Of a stretch of 64,000 nt of DNA, positions 11,160 to 23,019 are shown piece by piece; within the stretch, counting starts at the first letter, position 1, and each line of letters begins with the position of its first letter. The notes beneath the pieces are model-generated. The model ran no database searches. It saw nothing but the letters and a program-made list of their open reading frames with translations, and had not been told where the DNA came from. The stretch is from Tetmemena sp. SeJ-2015 (lineage: Eukaryota; Ciliophora; Spirotrichea; Sporadotrichida; Oxytrichidae). A program made the translations under genes and the position numbers. The DNA is taken from contig JAJKFJ010021539.1 of the NCBI GenBank assembly GCA_027382625.1, forward strand, positions 56,422 through 120,421. The letters are read 5' to 3'.

Positions 11160-12150
11160 TAATTTAACTACTATAAAATAGTATGCTTCTTAGTCCACAA
11201 AATTTTTCGAATTTAATATCTAAGTCTCTCTGAAACAAAATACTTTTCCATCTTTGTAGTTTATCTTTCTATATTGTGTCATTAAAATCAATCGTTAGTT
11301 TTGCCTTTTTTTCACTCTTTGATTCTCTAAAGAAAACATTGGAGAAATTTTTTTAAATAAAATTTAAAGAAGAAAGATACTCCTAATCCAAAACTTGCTG
11401 TAGCAACAAAGCTTTTAATTTATATGTTTAAATGCAAACTTATAAATAGCTGATGAGAGGAACTGGATCTGCAAGCTCAGCAGTTAAGGGTGAAAGAGCT
11501 GCAGTCACTCTTCCAAAGCAGTTAGCAGTTCCCAGAGTCATATTCTTCAGCATATCTGGGAACAAATCACTCGCCAAGAAAAGCATGTTAAAAGTTGCAG
11601 CTATCCCAAACTTGCTCAGCATTATCATAACTGGAACCAAAGTGGGATTATAAATTTAGAATTAATTGTGAATATGAATGGATAAGAATTTTGAAGAAAA
11701 ATCTGAGCAAGACCGCCAACAATAGCAATTGAAAATGAGGTTGACATTGCTATCCTTATTCCTAATTTTTAGTAGATCAGGCCAGACATCAGATTTAAAT
11801 TAAATTTGTAGATAGCCTGCCATTTCACTTACTGTTGAAACTATAGTGTTTATATAGATGTCACCAGCGCTATACTTCATTTGAAAATTGATCAGTATGT
11901 ATTCGTAGCTACACACAGCGAGTTAAATCTCAAATATAAATTGTGCTTTATAATTTAGCCGTTAGTAAAGAAAGGCAGACAAAGTTGATTGCACTATTTT
12001 TCTGGCTGAAAATTTCTTAGAAAAAGCCTCTCGGTTCTTTAATTTATTTCCTATCTACCTTTTCAGCTTAAGTAATTTAAAAATCTATTTTTGGGTGAAT
12101 TTTTCAGAAACTCGGTAGTGGAGTTTTTGTTCAACTTAAATCACTGGGCC
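11160..12150 (-). CDS. SLC22/MFS-like transporter, 3' half
   Basis: Reading the - strand with TAA/TAG as Gln gives the second half of a 12-helix organic-ion transporter: KIVQSTLSAFLYQ, then YEYILINFQMKYSAGDIY (start of the TM7 region), INTIVSTVSEMAGYL, MSGLIYQKLGIRIAMSTS, NPTLVPVMIMLSKFGIAATF (TM10), SDLFPDMLKNMTLG (loop like the TAELFPTVVRN motif of SLC22) and ASFGLGVSFF (TM12), followed by a basic tail to about 11160. Three short frame-restoring segments interrupt it (separate entries). The 5' half lies at 16880-17830 on the same strand, with another gene between. Predicted role: membrane transport of a small organic solute; substrate unknown. No in-frame TGA end is assigned, so the tail boundary is approximate. 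Confidence 0.75.
11650..11685. other. IES, pointer ATAA, 32 bp removed
   Basis: ATAA occurs at 11650-11653 and 11682-11685. Removing 32 bp (one copy plus the intervening AT-rich DNA) shifts the - strand frame so that GGLAQIFLQNSY joins NPTLVPVMIMLSKF, as expected in an SLC22-like protein. No GT-AG intron fits the same join. Confidence 0.7.
11791..11813. other. Very short IES, pointer AGAT, 19 bp removed
   Basis: AGAT occurs at 11791-11794 and 11810-11813 around pure AT-rich sequence. Excising 19 bp changes the - strand frame exactly so that SEMAGYL is followed by MSGLIYQKLG, matching the family. The interior lacks GT-AG ends, so this is not an intron. Confidence 0.75.
11922..11964. other. 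IES, pointer GTTA, 39 bp removed
   Basis: GTTA occurs at 11922-11925 and 11961-11964. Excision leaves the frame unchanged and replaces an AT-rich, non-conserved insert by a compact join (AFLYQ to LAVCSYEY) at the expected start of transmembrane helix 7. Because the frame is unaffected, this one is less secure than its neighbours. Confidence 0.5.
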
Positions 12151-12322
12151 ATCACTATAAGAAACTTGAATAAACTAATCTCTCTCTTAATCGATTTAAA
12201 TTTGTGAATGTGTACGTATTCACTAAATTAGATTTCTCGATTATTTTCAAGAGCCATAATATTTTCAAATTTATACTTTCTACTTACTCTAATGTTATCC
12301 TAAATGCGTATTTCTTCATTTA

Positions 12323-13090
12323 AACAAAATCCCTTAATTAATTTAATCATCAAAGTTCTAGATTGAATCAGATCTCTTCTCATTATTTTTCTCTGAGTTA
12401 TTTAAACTCTCTGAATTTGCGTTTATGCATTCAGTGTCCTCTGTGGAGGCAGTTAATTTCTTAAGTTAAATTAATTTAGTGTGCGACTTGAGTGAGCACT
12501 CATTCAAATTATTTTCCAAGTCTAATTAGTTCGAAACTATAGAGCTCACTCCAATTTAATCTAGCAGCTCAAATTACGCTTTATAGATTATAATAAATAA
12601 AAAATTTTAGAATCTAAAATGTCCTACTCAATTATGGAATAAAAAATTTTGAAGGGTCAAATTTGCTCTTGAGACCTATCTTAAAATAGCAATAATTTTA
12701 GAGATTAAAAATTGCTAATATCTTGTTATTAAATAACGCTTTCTGGAGTTGAAGATCACTAATAGGATGATGATTAATGTGATTTAAAGTATTAACATTT
12801 AAAGTGAGGTAGAGATCTTCTAACTTGAGTGTCTGAGGATGGGTCTTGCCCGCTCTAGGATGCCACGTTATTTCTAATTATTTTAGAACTCGTGTTAGAT
12901 CTGGTTTTAAGATATGAATTTCTAGTTTTCAGATAGAGCGCTTTCACTACTCTCAATTCTTTTCAAAACTTCTTCTTAAGGTTAATTCAAATCTTCAGTA
13001 GCCGCGGCAATTAAGCATTTAGGTTGTTCCACATTCTCTACATCAAGTTATCTATTTTCATCTGAATCCAACTCAAATTATATACACTTT
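12323..13090 (-). CDS. Unrecognised coding segments inside the transporter gap
   Basis: Two - strand blocks look coding with TAA/TAG as Gln. About 13090-12820 reads ENVEQPKCLIAAATEDLN, then VLKRIESSESALSENQ; about 12590-12323 reads LKKLTASTEDTECINANS and ends with TGA near 12323. Between them is AT-rich DNA. Composition is hydrophilic, Glu/Ser/Asn/Gln-rich, without a recognisable domain. They may be the C-terminal part of the coiled-coil gene immediately upstream, or a separate small gene. Like that gene they lie between the two halves of the transporter. Confidence 0.45.
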
Positions 13091-13429
13091 ATATTTATAG
13101 ATAATCCGCCTTCTCCTCTTTTGGAATATTTCAATTATTGAGATGTACCTGAAGTATATTGAAAGTGAAATTAAAGAGAAGATGTCAAAGCTATTATAAA
13201 ATTTATCCAATATTAATTTAAAGCCGTTCAAAATTGTGGCCACAGCAGCACTCTTTAAAGCTTAAAAATATTGATAATATTGAAAAATACTTGAAAAATT
13301 TAATGTAATTCTAATCTGTAAAAACTCTAATCAATAAATTCAGAGTTGATTAGTAGGTTAAGCAGACTGCTTTTAGTTTTGCAAAATGATCTTAGGTAAG
13401 CTTGCGCCAAAGCCAAGAGTGTTTTAAGA

Positions 13430-16400
13430 ACTTTACTTAAAAGATTTCGTGCTTCCAGGTCTTTCCTCCTTGATAGACAATTAATTTCCTATGAAGCCAC
13501 CTGCAGGTAGCTTTAGACTTGAAATCATCACCTCCACTTACAGATGACATATGCACATCGTGAGTCTTATATTCCTAGCCTACTTTAGGAATTCTCTCTG
13601 TGAGTGAGCCTCCAAACCCTACAGCCCCGGCCTTAGCCATGTCTAGATTAAGTACATGCTATTTCTTGCCTATGATCTTTTTGACTGAGAGGTGACTCTG
13701 ATCCTGCAAATCGATGCTCATTGAAGCCTTCCCGTGCCTCAAAACATGAGACTTAGTATTCGATTATTTAAAAAATAATTCTCATAAATATAAGGATTAC
13801 TAGTTTGATAAGAATTTGTTGTCTCTGACAGGAAGTTTAGTCCAAATGTTGTAGTCATTGGAAGGCATGCTTGGCAAGCCAACTATATTGGTTCCACAAC
13901 TGCCGCAAGACCATCCTCCTAAGGGCTTAGTGGCTAAAATGACGTCATTATCAGTGTTTGGAAGTGCAGGCCTCTGACTAGCTTCTTTCGGAGAAAAGCT
14001 AGCAGATCGATCATGAACTGACCTACTTCCTCCTTTGAAAGTATATTCTTGTAGCGTCTTCAATTGCAAATCGATATCCTTCGATAGTCTCTAAAATTCA
14101 CTCTTTTTTGCATATATCTTTTAACAATTCGCTACTACTTGATCAAGGCTACGGGACAGATGATCATCTAGGTTTGCTAAATCTTCCTTTGAGGGTCTCT
14201 CAAATAGTTAGCGTTCGATTGAGTTGAATTGTTTCTAGATCTACTCTTTTATCCTTGTGCACTCCTGAATAGCTTAATTAAAATTTCAGTAACAAGTAAA
14301 TAAATTCTATAAAAGCAACATCTGTTCTATTCTTGATTTCCCGCTCTAATCTTATCTTTTAAATAAAAGTTTTAATGATTAAATCTTTCATCTAAAGCAG
14401 AGTCAATATCTTTATTGTTCCCACCTCCTATCATCAGGAGTTTAATGGAATCATTTAATTTAACTCCAAGATCAATCACTTGGTGGTTTAATTTCTTAAC
14501 TGCCCCATCTAGATTCTCAGTCTTGATTATTTAATACATTTAAAAGAACTACTAATCATTTGATCTCCAAGTTTTTCATGATGATAGCTGATTGTCTACC
14601 TTTTTCTCCAAGAAATAGATCAAAGCTGCGGAAGTCTCCTTGCTCTTTCATAAACTCTGATAGCTTGAAATTAGTCTCCTCAACTACTGCCTGAAGCTTT
14701 TTAAGCTCTAAAATGTTAACCTTTTTATCAATCAGAGCTTGAAGTTCACTTAATGCCTGCTTCCCTATTTCTCCACCGGACCCTTTGTCAGAGTTAGCCC
14801 TAATTTCATTCATTGATTTCTCTAAGTTATATATCTTTTGTTAGATATCTCTCAAGAGCTTTTGGTCTTTTTATCCACCAGCGTTAACAAGTACTCTTGC
14901 TCGGTTATTATCCTCAGGAGCCTTGGGTAAAATAACCTAACTCTATTCTTTCTTCTTCATACCATTATTGGCATTTTGACCTCCGTTATTGGGGTTTGGA
15001 CTAATTGCTTAAGAGACTTGTAGTGATGATTTTTCATTTTTCGCTTTTAGAGATGGCGATATTTTGATAATTCCCTCGACTTATAGATCCTGACCAAGAT
15101 TAAGTGAAGACCCGTGACGCGGTCTTGAGTCAAAAGTTTTGGTCACACCATTACTTTCATCCTTTTCATTATGAGGACTAGATATGACTGAGCCTCTTCC
15201 TCCTGGGCCAGTAAATTCTCCATTATTGATAGCATAAATTACTTGGTCCAGATCTTCTTAATTAGCTTTATCGGAAACTTCCTCCTTGAGGATTTGAATT
15301 TATGCTTGCAAGCCATCCATAAGTTCGTTAAAATGTGGCATTTTCAAGTATCTGAATATCTTTTTGCGACATTTTGGCCACATCTCTCACTCTCACGAAT
15401 CTGTTATCGAGTTCTCTTTTTAGATCATCAATAGCATCTATAACATTTCTCTGTTGATTATCATTATCAGGTTGCTTTTCAAGTTATAGTCCCTCACCAA
15501 TTTTGTCTTAAGTTGGTTGAGTCTAGATGGTTTTACTTGGAACTGGTGTGATAGTATTTGACTTAGAGAGAGGATTTTAACCAGAACCTATGCTTGCCCC
15601 TAAAAGTCTAAGCTTTGAATTAAAGTCAGCCAACTTATCATTTATGTAGTTGACTTGATCTTGCAAGTAAGAAATTTAGTCCATCTTGTTGTTGGTGCCT
15701 TAAGAAACGGAATCATCAGGCTGCAAAATCTAAGATTCCATCTTTGAGAGATTGTTCTTAATGTCTTGAAGACTTGCACCTAAAGCACTTGGCTCTTTAA
15801 CGTATTCTATGTTCAGCTAAGGAACTAAGTTGAAATATTTAAAGAAAATACTTCTTTATAAATTTTTTTAAAAAGAACTTTAAAATAAGAGACAAATATT
15901 GATTAAAGTCATTTAGCACATCAGAAGAGTTAGATTTTAAGCTCTCTTGTTTTTGGAACCTCTAAATATTTTTTAATTTATAACTTTAAAAAGAGATTTT
16001 TTCATCACTTTTAAACTTTTATGAATTTCTTAAGGTGACAAATAGAAAATAAGGCATCTTATTTTAAATTTCCTATGTATAATTACTCTAATATAATTTT
16101 GATGTTGAAACTGTTTGCTTGATCTTTGGTTTCAGCCAACTATTTCTATACATTTGACTTCCTTGGACAATTTAGGATTAAAATAACTATCTAGACTGCT
16201 AATTCTATCCTTGAAGAGTTTGATTTACGCTTTGAGGTCACTAATCTGATCATCATAGTCAACCATTTTTTCAAGTACAAGTTCTTCCAACTCTTTCTTA
16301 AATTGCTTTGAGTCAATCTTCTTTCCACTGTTATTGAGTTGCTGCTCTTTTTGCTCTTCTTGAATTCTATAAATAACTTTAAACAAGAATTAACACTTAC

Positions 16401-16640
16401 ACTTGTATCAATTTCGAGTTCTATTGTTGTACTTAGCGCATCTCAACGATTTCTTTATCATGAAGTCCGCTTGTCTTGAAAAGGTAAGCAATTGCAGACT
16501 GAATCATAGACAGGTCCACACTGAAATCCATTTTTATCAGATTCCTCATGTCGAAGTTCGGGTTCTCTAACTTCAAACCCATCTCAATCTGATTTTATAG
16601 AGCACTTATGTTATGAATATTCTTAAAGTTAAATCATTTG
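13430..16640 (-). CDS. Coiled-coil protein with C-terminal CxxC motif
   Basis: The - strand carries a long hydrophilic protein. An N-terminal block (16640-16150) includes MDFSVDLSMIQSAIAYLF, then a 34-nt-type GTAAGT...TAG intron near 16400, then KKELEELVLEKMVDYDDQIS. After an IES comes IEYVKEPSALGASLQD, a Gln-rich linker and heptad-like coiled coil (NEIRANSDKGSGG...LQALIDKKVNILELKKL, 14813-14560). The C-terminal part has GGWSCGSCGTNI and WTKLPVRD (13960-13830), a CxxC-containing motif I have the impression of from other ciliate coiled-coil proteins but cannot name. A frame change near 15340 is unexplained. Start codon and stop are not certain. The gene sits entirely inside the gap of the split transporter. 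Function unknown; a cytoskeletal or ciliary role is only a guess from the coiled coil. Confidence 0.6.
15805..16149. other. IES, pointer TTCTAT, 339 bp removed
   Basis: The 6-bp word TTCTAT (ATAGAA on the coding strand) lies at 15805-15810 and 16144-16149. Removing one copy and the very AT-rich interior joins KLSKEVKCIE to YVKEPSALGAS in one frame on the - strand. The interior has stops and no protein-like frame. This is one of the clearest IES junctions in the window. Confidence 0.8.
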
Positions 16641-16879
16641 ACTTTTATGCGATTTTAACACAATTTTAAGATTATCAAAAAGAAAGGAGATTATTCAATC
16701 TTAAAAACGTTTTTAATTTAGCTATAGTATGAATTCCTCCACCTATATTAAAATGTTGACGAACTCAAGCCATTATAAATTTTTATGAAAACTAAGAAAG
16801 ATTGAAGATCACTTAATCAGCACTTACTCATATTTACGTTTTATTTGCAATAATTATTCTAAATTGCAATAAAATTGCT

Positions 16880-17830
16880 CCTTAAATAAAGTTATAAGTG
16901 CTTCTCCTCTTTTTCGAAAATCACATTTAACCAAAAAGCAGAAGTGGAGTTGTCTGCAGGAGGAGGTAAACTCCAATTGTTACTAATTTAGATATCCTCC
17001 TCCTCTTCTCCCCTTTTGTAGTTATCCTGTAAATTCAGAGCAGGCTCAACTTTCTGAGAATTCAAACTCCCAAATAATCCTGCAAGTGCATGATTGAATG
17101 CGCTTATCTTCCTCAAAGCTTAAAATATATTCTGATATTTTTATAGTAAAAATATTTATTCTTTAAGCTTCTCTCGTCTCTGCAAATTTCTTCTTTGAAT
17201 GCAGATAGAGTATACAAAATTATTTTATTTTAACTAAGAGAGGAGATTCAGGCATTAGAATTACTGCGATGAAGCTTAAGAATGTACCACAAAAGCATGC
17301 TATTTCAAAATAGATCCAGTTAAATAAAAATTCTTATTTTTAATTTAAATTTTTCTAGTTTGTTGAGATGTACCTTACTCAATAAATCATACTAACCTTT
17401 TAAAAATGTATTTTCCTTTTTTTTTATAATCTTAGAATTAGGCAGCAGCACTCTTCAAGTATGGATTGACCTCAAGCTGATAGATATAGGAATAATTTGT
17501 AATATATTAAAATAAAAAATTTTAGGCGTTGTTGGTCTTTGCTGCATTTGTAAGCCCCAGAATAAACAGTTTATGAAAAAAATAAAATAGTGAATATAAT
17601 AAACAGTAGAGACTAAGAGATAGTTATGTTTGTAGAAAGCAAAAGTCCGAGGTAAGAAGCTAAGGCTATGGCACAAGATATTATGAGAAGTTATTTCCTC
17701 CCATAGTTGTCTGATATCTTGGGCACGAAGAAACATGAAACAGTCCATCCCAAGTAATAAAGACTCCCTAGCAATCCAATTTGGAAGGAATTTTAACCTA
17801 TACAGAGGGATTTAGCTCATCTTATTATAT
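16880..17830 (-). CDS. SLC22/MFS-like transporter, 5' half
   Basis: On the - strand, 17830-17540 reads SLCIGQNSFQIGLLGSLYYL, then GWTVSCFFVPKISDNYGRKQ and LLIISCAIALASYLGLLL: this is TM2, the family signature loop (D-x3-GRK) and the next helix. After a low-quality gap, 17330-17130 reads GTFLSFIAVILMPESPLLVK and KKKFAETREAQRIN, the TM6 end and the P-E-S-P motif before the large cytoplasmic loop. 17110-16880 continues with a hydrophilic loop (HALAGLFGSLNSQ, EEEEDIQ). Helices 3-5 are not fully visible and may be hidden by unresolved IESs. The next part of the protein is found only at 12150 and below, beyond another gene. The N-terminus upstream of SLC is not identified. Confidence 0.7.
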
Positions 17831-18659
17831 TTTTAATCACAAAATTATAAGCAATCATCTGCAAATTCTTGGGGGATGAAATAGATTAAATGTTGCGTTT
17901 TATGCGATTTGGGTATTTATTTTTGGACTTACAAAAGAGATTGAGTCTTTGTACCCAGTTATTTAGAGTAGATTATTTTCAAATACAACGATTAAATCTG
18001 TAGAATTGGTATAGAAATAGGAAATAAATAGAGACACGCTTTAAATTAATTTGTTGATAGCAGACTATTTCTACAGAGGGACACATAGATTTCTAGTTCT
18101 TAATTTAGTTGGTGATACGCACTTAATTCCAAATCATTTCATAGATACAAATTTAATTGTTAACTGTCTATAATCAACAATTAACAATCTTACTATTAAA
18201 CAAATTATAAAAAAATAACTAAGTTCTCTTTATTTCATTAGATAATTTCAAATAAGAAATGACTTATACTGGAGATATTAAAATAATGTAACAATTCTTA
18301 AAAACTCTTTTTAGCAAATAATTAGAATGAGATTTTTATATTTTTACGTTATAATTTAATTTTATTATAGTCAACTCACATGACCAAAATCACTCCAACT
18401 TCAGACTCTTTTATCATAGACTAAATATTATTCTTAGAAAATAGTTAAAAAATATTTTAAACTAAATGAAAGAGAATCCTTAGAATGAAGGAGACCAAGA
18501 AAGTTAAAAATATTTATTCAAATTCATTATAATTAAAGTAATGACTAATCAGAGTGTCAAATAAAGAAGGCATCTAAAGATAAGGGAATTTCAATTGATC
18601 TTTAGATAAATTAAAAGATAAAAAGCGTATATATTCGAATTGAAGAGGCTCTTAAGTTG
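17831..18659. other. AT-rich stretch without recognisable gene
   Basis: No protein-like frame or RNA gene is seen. The missing first exon of the transporter could lie here, but I cannot point to it. Confidence 0.35.
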
Positions 18660-19060
18660 TCATACAAATGTAAGTTCAATTAAAGTTTGAGTGGGTAGTT
18701 CTCTCAGAATTAAGTTTCGAATCATCAGAGAGTAATTCTTGTCTTTTGTTTTTTGAATATTGTTGGTGAATCTATATTGTAGAGGGAAAGTTTTATGGGG
18801 TGCTGACCTGCCTAAGTAATGACTTTCACTACTGCCTCCAATGGATTCATCGTATAAAATTAAATTAATTGTTGAGTTATAATTGGTATATGCGTTGCCC
18901 TACTTAGAACTCTTCCCAAGTGTTACTTGTCCCGAAGATTAAGGTGCTTGCTCTATCTAGGCTTATTGCGTGGACAGTTCACTCTCCTTCACCCTCGACT
19001 TCACTAGCCCAACTACTCTAGATAACTTCAAATACTATATAACCACCTTCAATAACTTTT
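18660..19060 (-). CDS. Unrecognised coding segment with TGA stop
   Basis: The - strand is open from about 19060 down to TGA at 18662-18660 in one frame with several TAA/TAG codons as Gln. The product is hydrophilic and protein-like: APQSSGQVTLGKSSKQG, NLILYDESIGGSSESHYLGR, NYSLMIRNLILRELPTQTL. It looks like the C-terminal part of a protein whose upstream segments are not identified. No domain is recognised. Confidence 0.4.
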
Positions 19061-19739
19061 ATATAAATTTTTTTAAGTGTAATGGGCCTAGAAATTTAGG
19101 AAAAAGTAAATTAATTGAGGGAGAGCAGCAGCTTGAAAATATTAATCTGCATAGTTTTTGGAGAGGGAGGGTAGTGAGCTTAGGAGAGATTTGATAGCTT
19201 AATTAAAAAAGACAGTTGTTCGTAATTCGTTTGCTTTTTGGCATCTCAGATTATAAATTAATATTTATATAATATTTTCCCAATATAGAGCTTTCATTTA
19301 CTCAAACAAAATTAGCTCATTAAAGCAGAAAGTAAACCCAAACAACAGTTTTTTTGTGAAATTTGATTATTGTATTGGGTTTATAAACTTCCAACCGATG
19401 ATGATAAAAATACCAAAACGGATGATAACTTTCAAGGACTAGATAGATGAGATTAAGCATTAATCGCAAAGAGTGAGTATTTAAGGCAGGAGTAATTTCT
19501 CTCTAAGAATTTTAAGCACTACTGATATTCACCATTATCTATTCTCTTGAATTTCATTCCATAAACAATCTTATTACGTCCTTAATCTTAATATAATAAT
19601 TTTGCTTAGTTCTTAAACTTTATTTATTTTCATTATTCAAAATATTAAAATCATCTTAAAATAGTTCATTATAATTGTTTATTTTATAATCTAACTAACT
19701 GTCTTATAGATACTGCCCGAACTAAATGCTCAACAAAGT
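19061..19739. other. Mixed AT-rich stretch, nothing assigned
   Basis: A 74-codon + strand frame at 18970-19194 overlaps the opposite-strand coding segment and looks like its shadow. From 19195 onward only AT-rich sequence is seen before the next + strand gene. Confidence 0.35.
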
Positions 19740-22700
19740 GCTTTGATCTCAAGCATGAAAACTAGAGGGGGCACTTCTAACCATAACCTAAGCTTAACTC
19801 ATAATAACTCAGTTTCTCAAACACCAAAGACCCAAAAATATTTATCCCAATACAAAAGTAAAACCTTATCTAATTATATATGGAAGTGTCAACATCAGTA
19901 AAGATGGTATTTTATGTTCATCAATAAAGGCCTTAAATATGATGGGAACGGCATATATGGACAGGCCTCTAAGTAAAGTCAGCTGTAATCCAACTATGGG
20001 AGCATAGGTGGCCTAGGCATCATAGGTTCTAATAGTGTGGCTGCGATGAAAGCGGCTGCTAAGTCAGGGAGTAACAATGCAGCTAAGGACGAGAATCAGT
20101 TTGAGATTTCGAAGGCGACTATAGACCACATGGATGACTTCACGAAGAAACAGAAGTTGAAGAATGACGTGATGGTGCGTAAGAAGAGACTCAAAAGTTT
20201 ATACAGCATAGCCACCACCAGATATTCTCACTACATACTTTATTATTTCTCTTATTTTCTCCCAACAAGCAGACCATATTCGATTCAAACTAAGAGAGTC
20301 AATAATTATGTATAGGCATAAATTAAAATGAAGAGATAAAACATATTTACACTTTAATTAGGATTATAGGCAGGACACAAAGAAACAATAACTATTTTTA
20401 ATTATGCCTCTCTTTTAATCAAGATAACATGACCTTATTTATTTTAGAGTCAACCTCTAATCTAAATTGTGAACTCTGTGAGCAATCTAAAGTCTTCTCT
20501 ATAGAATCAGTCCCTTCCAAGTGAATTATTTGGAGCTGACAAAGGTTCCAAGCCAAGGGTTAAAATTTTTACACCGAGCGAAGTAGTACACCATCAAGAA
20601 TACTTCACGAGAAACGATAAGACAGCAGAATAGAAACCCCTAATAACTATAGCTCATCCGGCTAGGGTCAGTCCACTAACTACTTACATCATATCAATCA
20701 TTGACCCATTCTCATATTTTATTAAAATATACTAGACTCCAAGCAATCAACACTAAAATACTTAATCCAATGATTAAACTTAAGGAAGTGCTACCTAAAA
20801 CAGCTCCAGAAGTAAAGGTAAGTTAAAAAATTTCCAACATTCGAAAGAGATAATCTCATCGAAGCATTTTATAGAAAATAGTATCCATATTCTTTTCCAA
20901 TTTTTCTTATAATATCAAACCACTCGCGGATCCAAATCAAAACCCTTCGCAATCATCTTATATACCATAAACCTTGTTAACACTCTCCTTCAATCTAATT
21001 TTAGGTACAAGAATGATATTGCGCAAGAGTTAATCGCAGTCAATCGTCCAGATTTCATCAAATGCCTCTCATCCCTTGACTGAAATTCCTATCAAAAGCC
21101 AATAGGCAAGTAACCCACAAATCGTTGGGAATGTAAGTTATTCTTCCTTGCTTCCTTGCTGCGATAATCTGATTTAATTTTATGGTTTAGGAGTGTTTTT
21201 ATTTAACTTTATCTTTGCGTAGATTCCATTAACTATCAAACCTCAAGGCCTCAGAGAAAACGATAAGGTGCTCAATCAACTCTCAAACATTATAAGAGAT
21301 GAGCAACTGGTGTTTCAGCTGTGCTTTGATAGAATAGAGTGCAGAAGCACATGAGGTTGAAATCCATTCAAGAACAACTAGATCAACATTCAATAATTTA
21401 ATAACAGGTGCTATTGTTTATCGCATAAGATCACTTCATATACAAGAGAAACGATAATCGTCAGAGTCTTTAAAAGGGAAAAAAGGCCATCAAGAAAAGC
21501 AGACAGCTCCTCAACCCACAATTCTTACTAGAAACTTTCAAAGAACGCCAGGAGAAAAAGATGAGAGCGAAGGAGTCGCTACCCCTCAACAGCAATCCTA
21601 ATAATTCTACAGATGAGCCTCTATCCTCAAACTACAACCTTATCTTTGATATTTATGTTGAGAGCATGATAATTAATTGTGTATCACACAGGATGTAGCA
21701 ACTTAAAGAAGACAATTCTCCCAAAAATAAGTTAAGTCTTAAAGTAAGGGTTGGATCCACAGAGGGGGCCACTGCCCTAAATGAGTACGGCATGAAGGTA
21801 CTTGACGCAAAATCAGGTAAAGGCAAATAATTATAACCTAAATCTGTAAGATATATCCAACTACGCTTCGGCACAGCCTTTATCTGCAACTATCAAACAA
21901 CCACTAGTCCTACCTTCTATTTCTAAATGGAAGTAAAATCTGGAAACTAAGAACTTTTTACAAATTGATTATGGTTATAGCTAGATTTTACTTTTTAAAA
22001 GAAGTAGGCAAGATTGATGAGTCCAGGCGAATTTGAAATCGGCGCGTATTCCTCATACATTCCATTCTAGAAGAAACTCCTCCTCTTCATCGTCTGAAAA
22101 CTCTGTTCTAAGGAAACTAAACCTTGTGAAAAGCAAACATCTAACTGATCTTTATAAAAAGATGTACGCTGAAATGACGAACAAGGCAGGTAGAAAACTT
22201 TAAAAGAGGTTATTATTTAAAAATTTAATTTTATTTTTTTTATTTTTTTAAATTGCTATAAAAACAAACCCCCTGGCAAAGGAATTCCCCCTTAAATTAA
22301 GGTGGTGACTAGTATTCTGATTCTGGAAATGAAGAGGAGCACGGATCCTAATTGTTCGTGACAAAGATAAAATATCAGAACTCCACCAATGTCATTAAAA
22401 AAATTTCTCTATCTAGAATTATTTAAGACTTGATGAACCATAGGAAGACTTTTGAAAATAGTGCCAAGGTTAATACTTCAAACGAGCACCTATCTGGAAA
22501 GCAGTCTAAATTCTAAGCTAATTCAAAAGAGAGAAACCTTAAGAAGCCTAAAGTACACGTATCAACAGGTTCTCTCTTGTAAACTAATTACGCCTCCCAA
22601 AATCATCCTGGTGTTAATTTGATAACAATCCAAAACTAATCAAATGCAAACAAGGACTAGATTGACGGGATACATGTTATTCCAATAATTATATAGTGCG

Positions 22701-22831
22701 TTTAATGTGATAATTGAATTATAACTTATTTTCATAATTTTCCAGGGCAGAAAGGCCCTCTTAAGAAATCTCTATCATTTAGAAAAATACAGGATATGAA
22801 GAAAATGCTGCTTAATCACAATAAGAAATGA
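19740..22831 (+). CDS. Unrecognised + strand gene, heavily interrupted
   Basis: Blocks with protein-like composition follow each other on the + strand: 19740-20210 (SIGGLGIIGSNSVAAMKAAA, ATIDHMDDFTKKQKLKNDV), 20470-20690 (SELFGADKGSKPRVKIFTPS), 20745-20820, 20830-20890 (FPTFERDNLIEAFYRKQYPY), 21000-21085 (YKNDIAQELIAVNRPDFIKC), 21235-21350 (LRENDKVLNQLSNIIRDEQL), 21600-21960, 22040-22190 and 22300-22680, ending with TGA at 22829-22831 (DMKKMLLNHNKK). Frames shift between blocks, consistent with several IESs or introns I did not resolve. The protein is hydrophilic, Ser/Lys/Asn-rich. No family is recognised and whether all blocks are one gene in linear order is uncertain. Confidence 0.5.
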
Positions 22832-23019
22832 TGTAGTAAGTTTGAAAATGCAATAAGTGCTTCTGACCCTAACCAGCAGAAGATTTAAATTCTCCCATAT
22901 TAATATATAAATAGAGTGTTTGACATTGATATTTGCAACTATATTTTTGATTGAGATCTAACAGTATCTAACTATCAAAGTAAAATTAAACTTTACAATT
23001 TGATACACTCTCTTGCAAT

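Noticed and set aside
17455..17748. 97-codon ATG frame on the - strand
   Set aside because: A different frame of the same strand reads as an MFS transporter with D-x3-GRK, so the ATG frame is a shadow.
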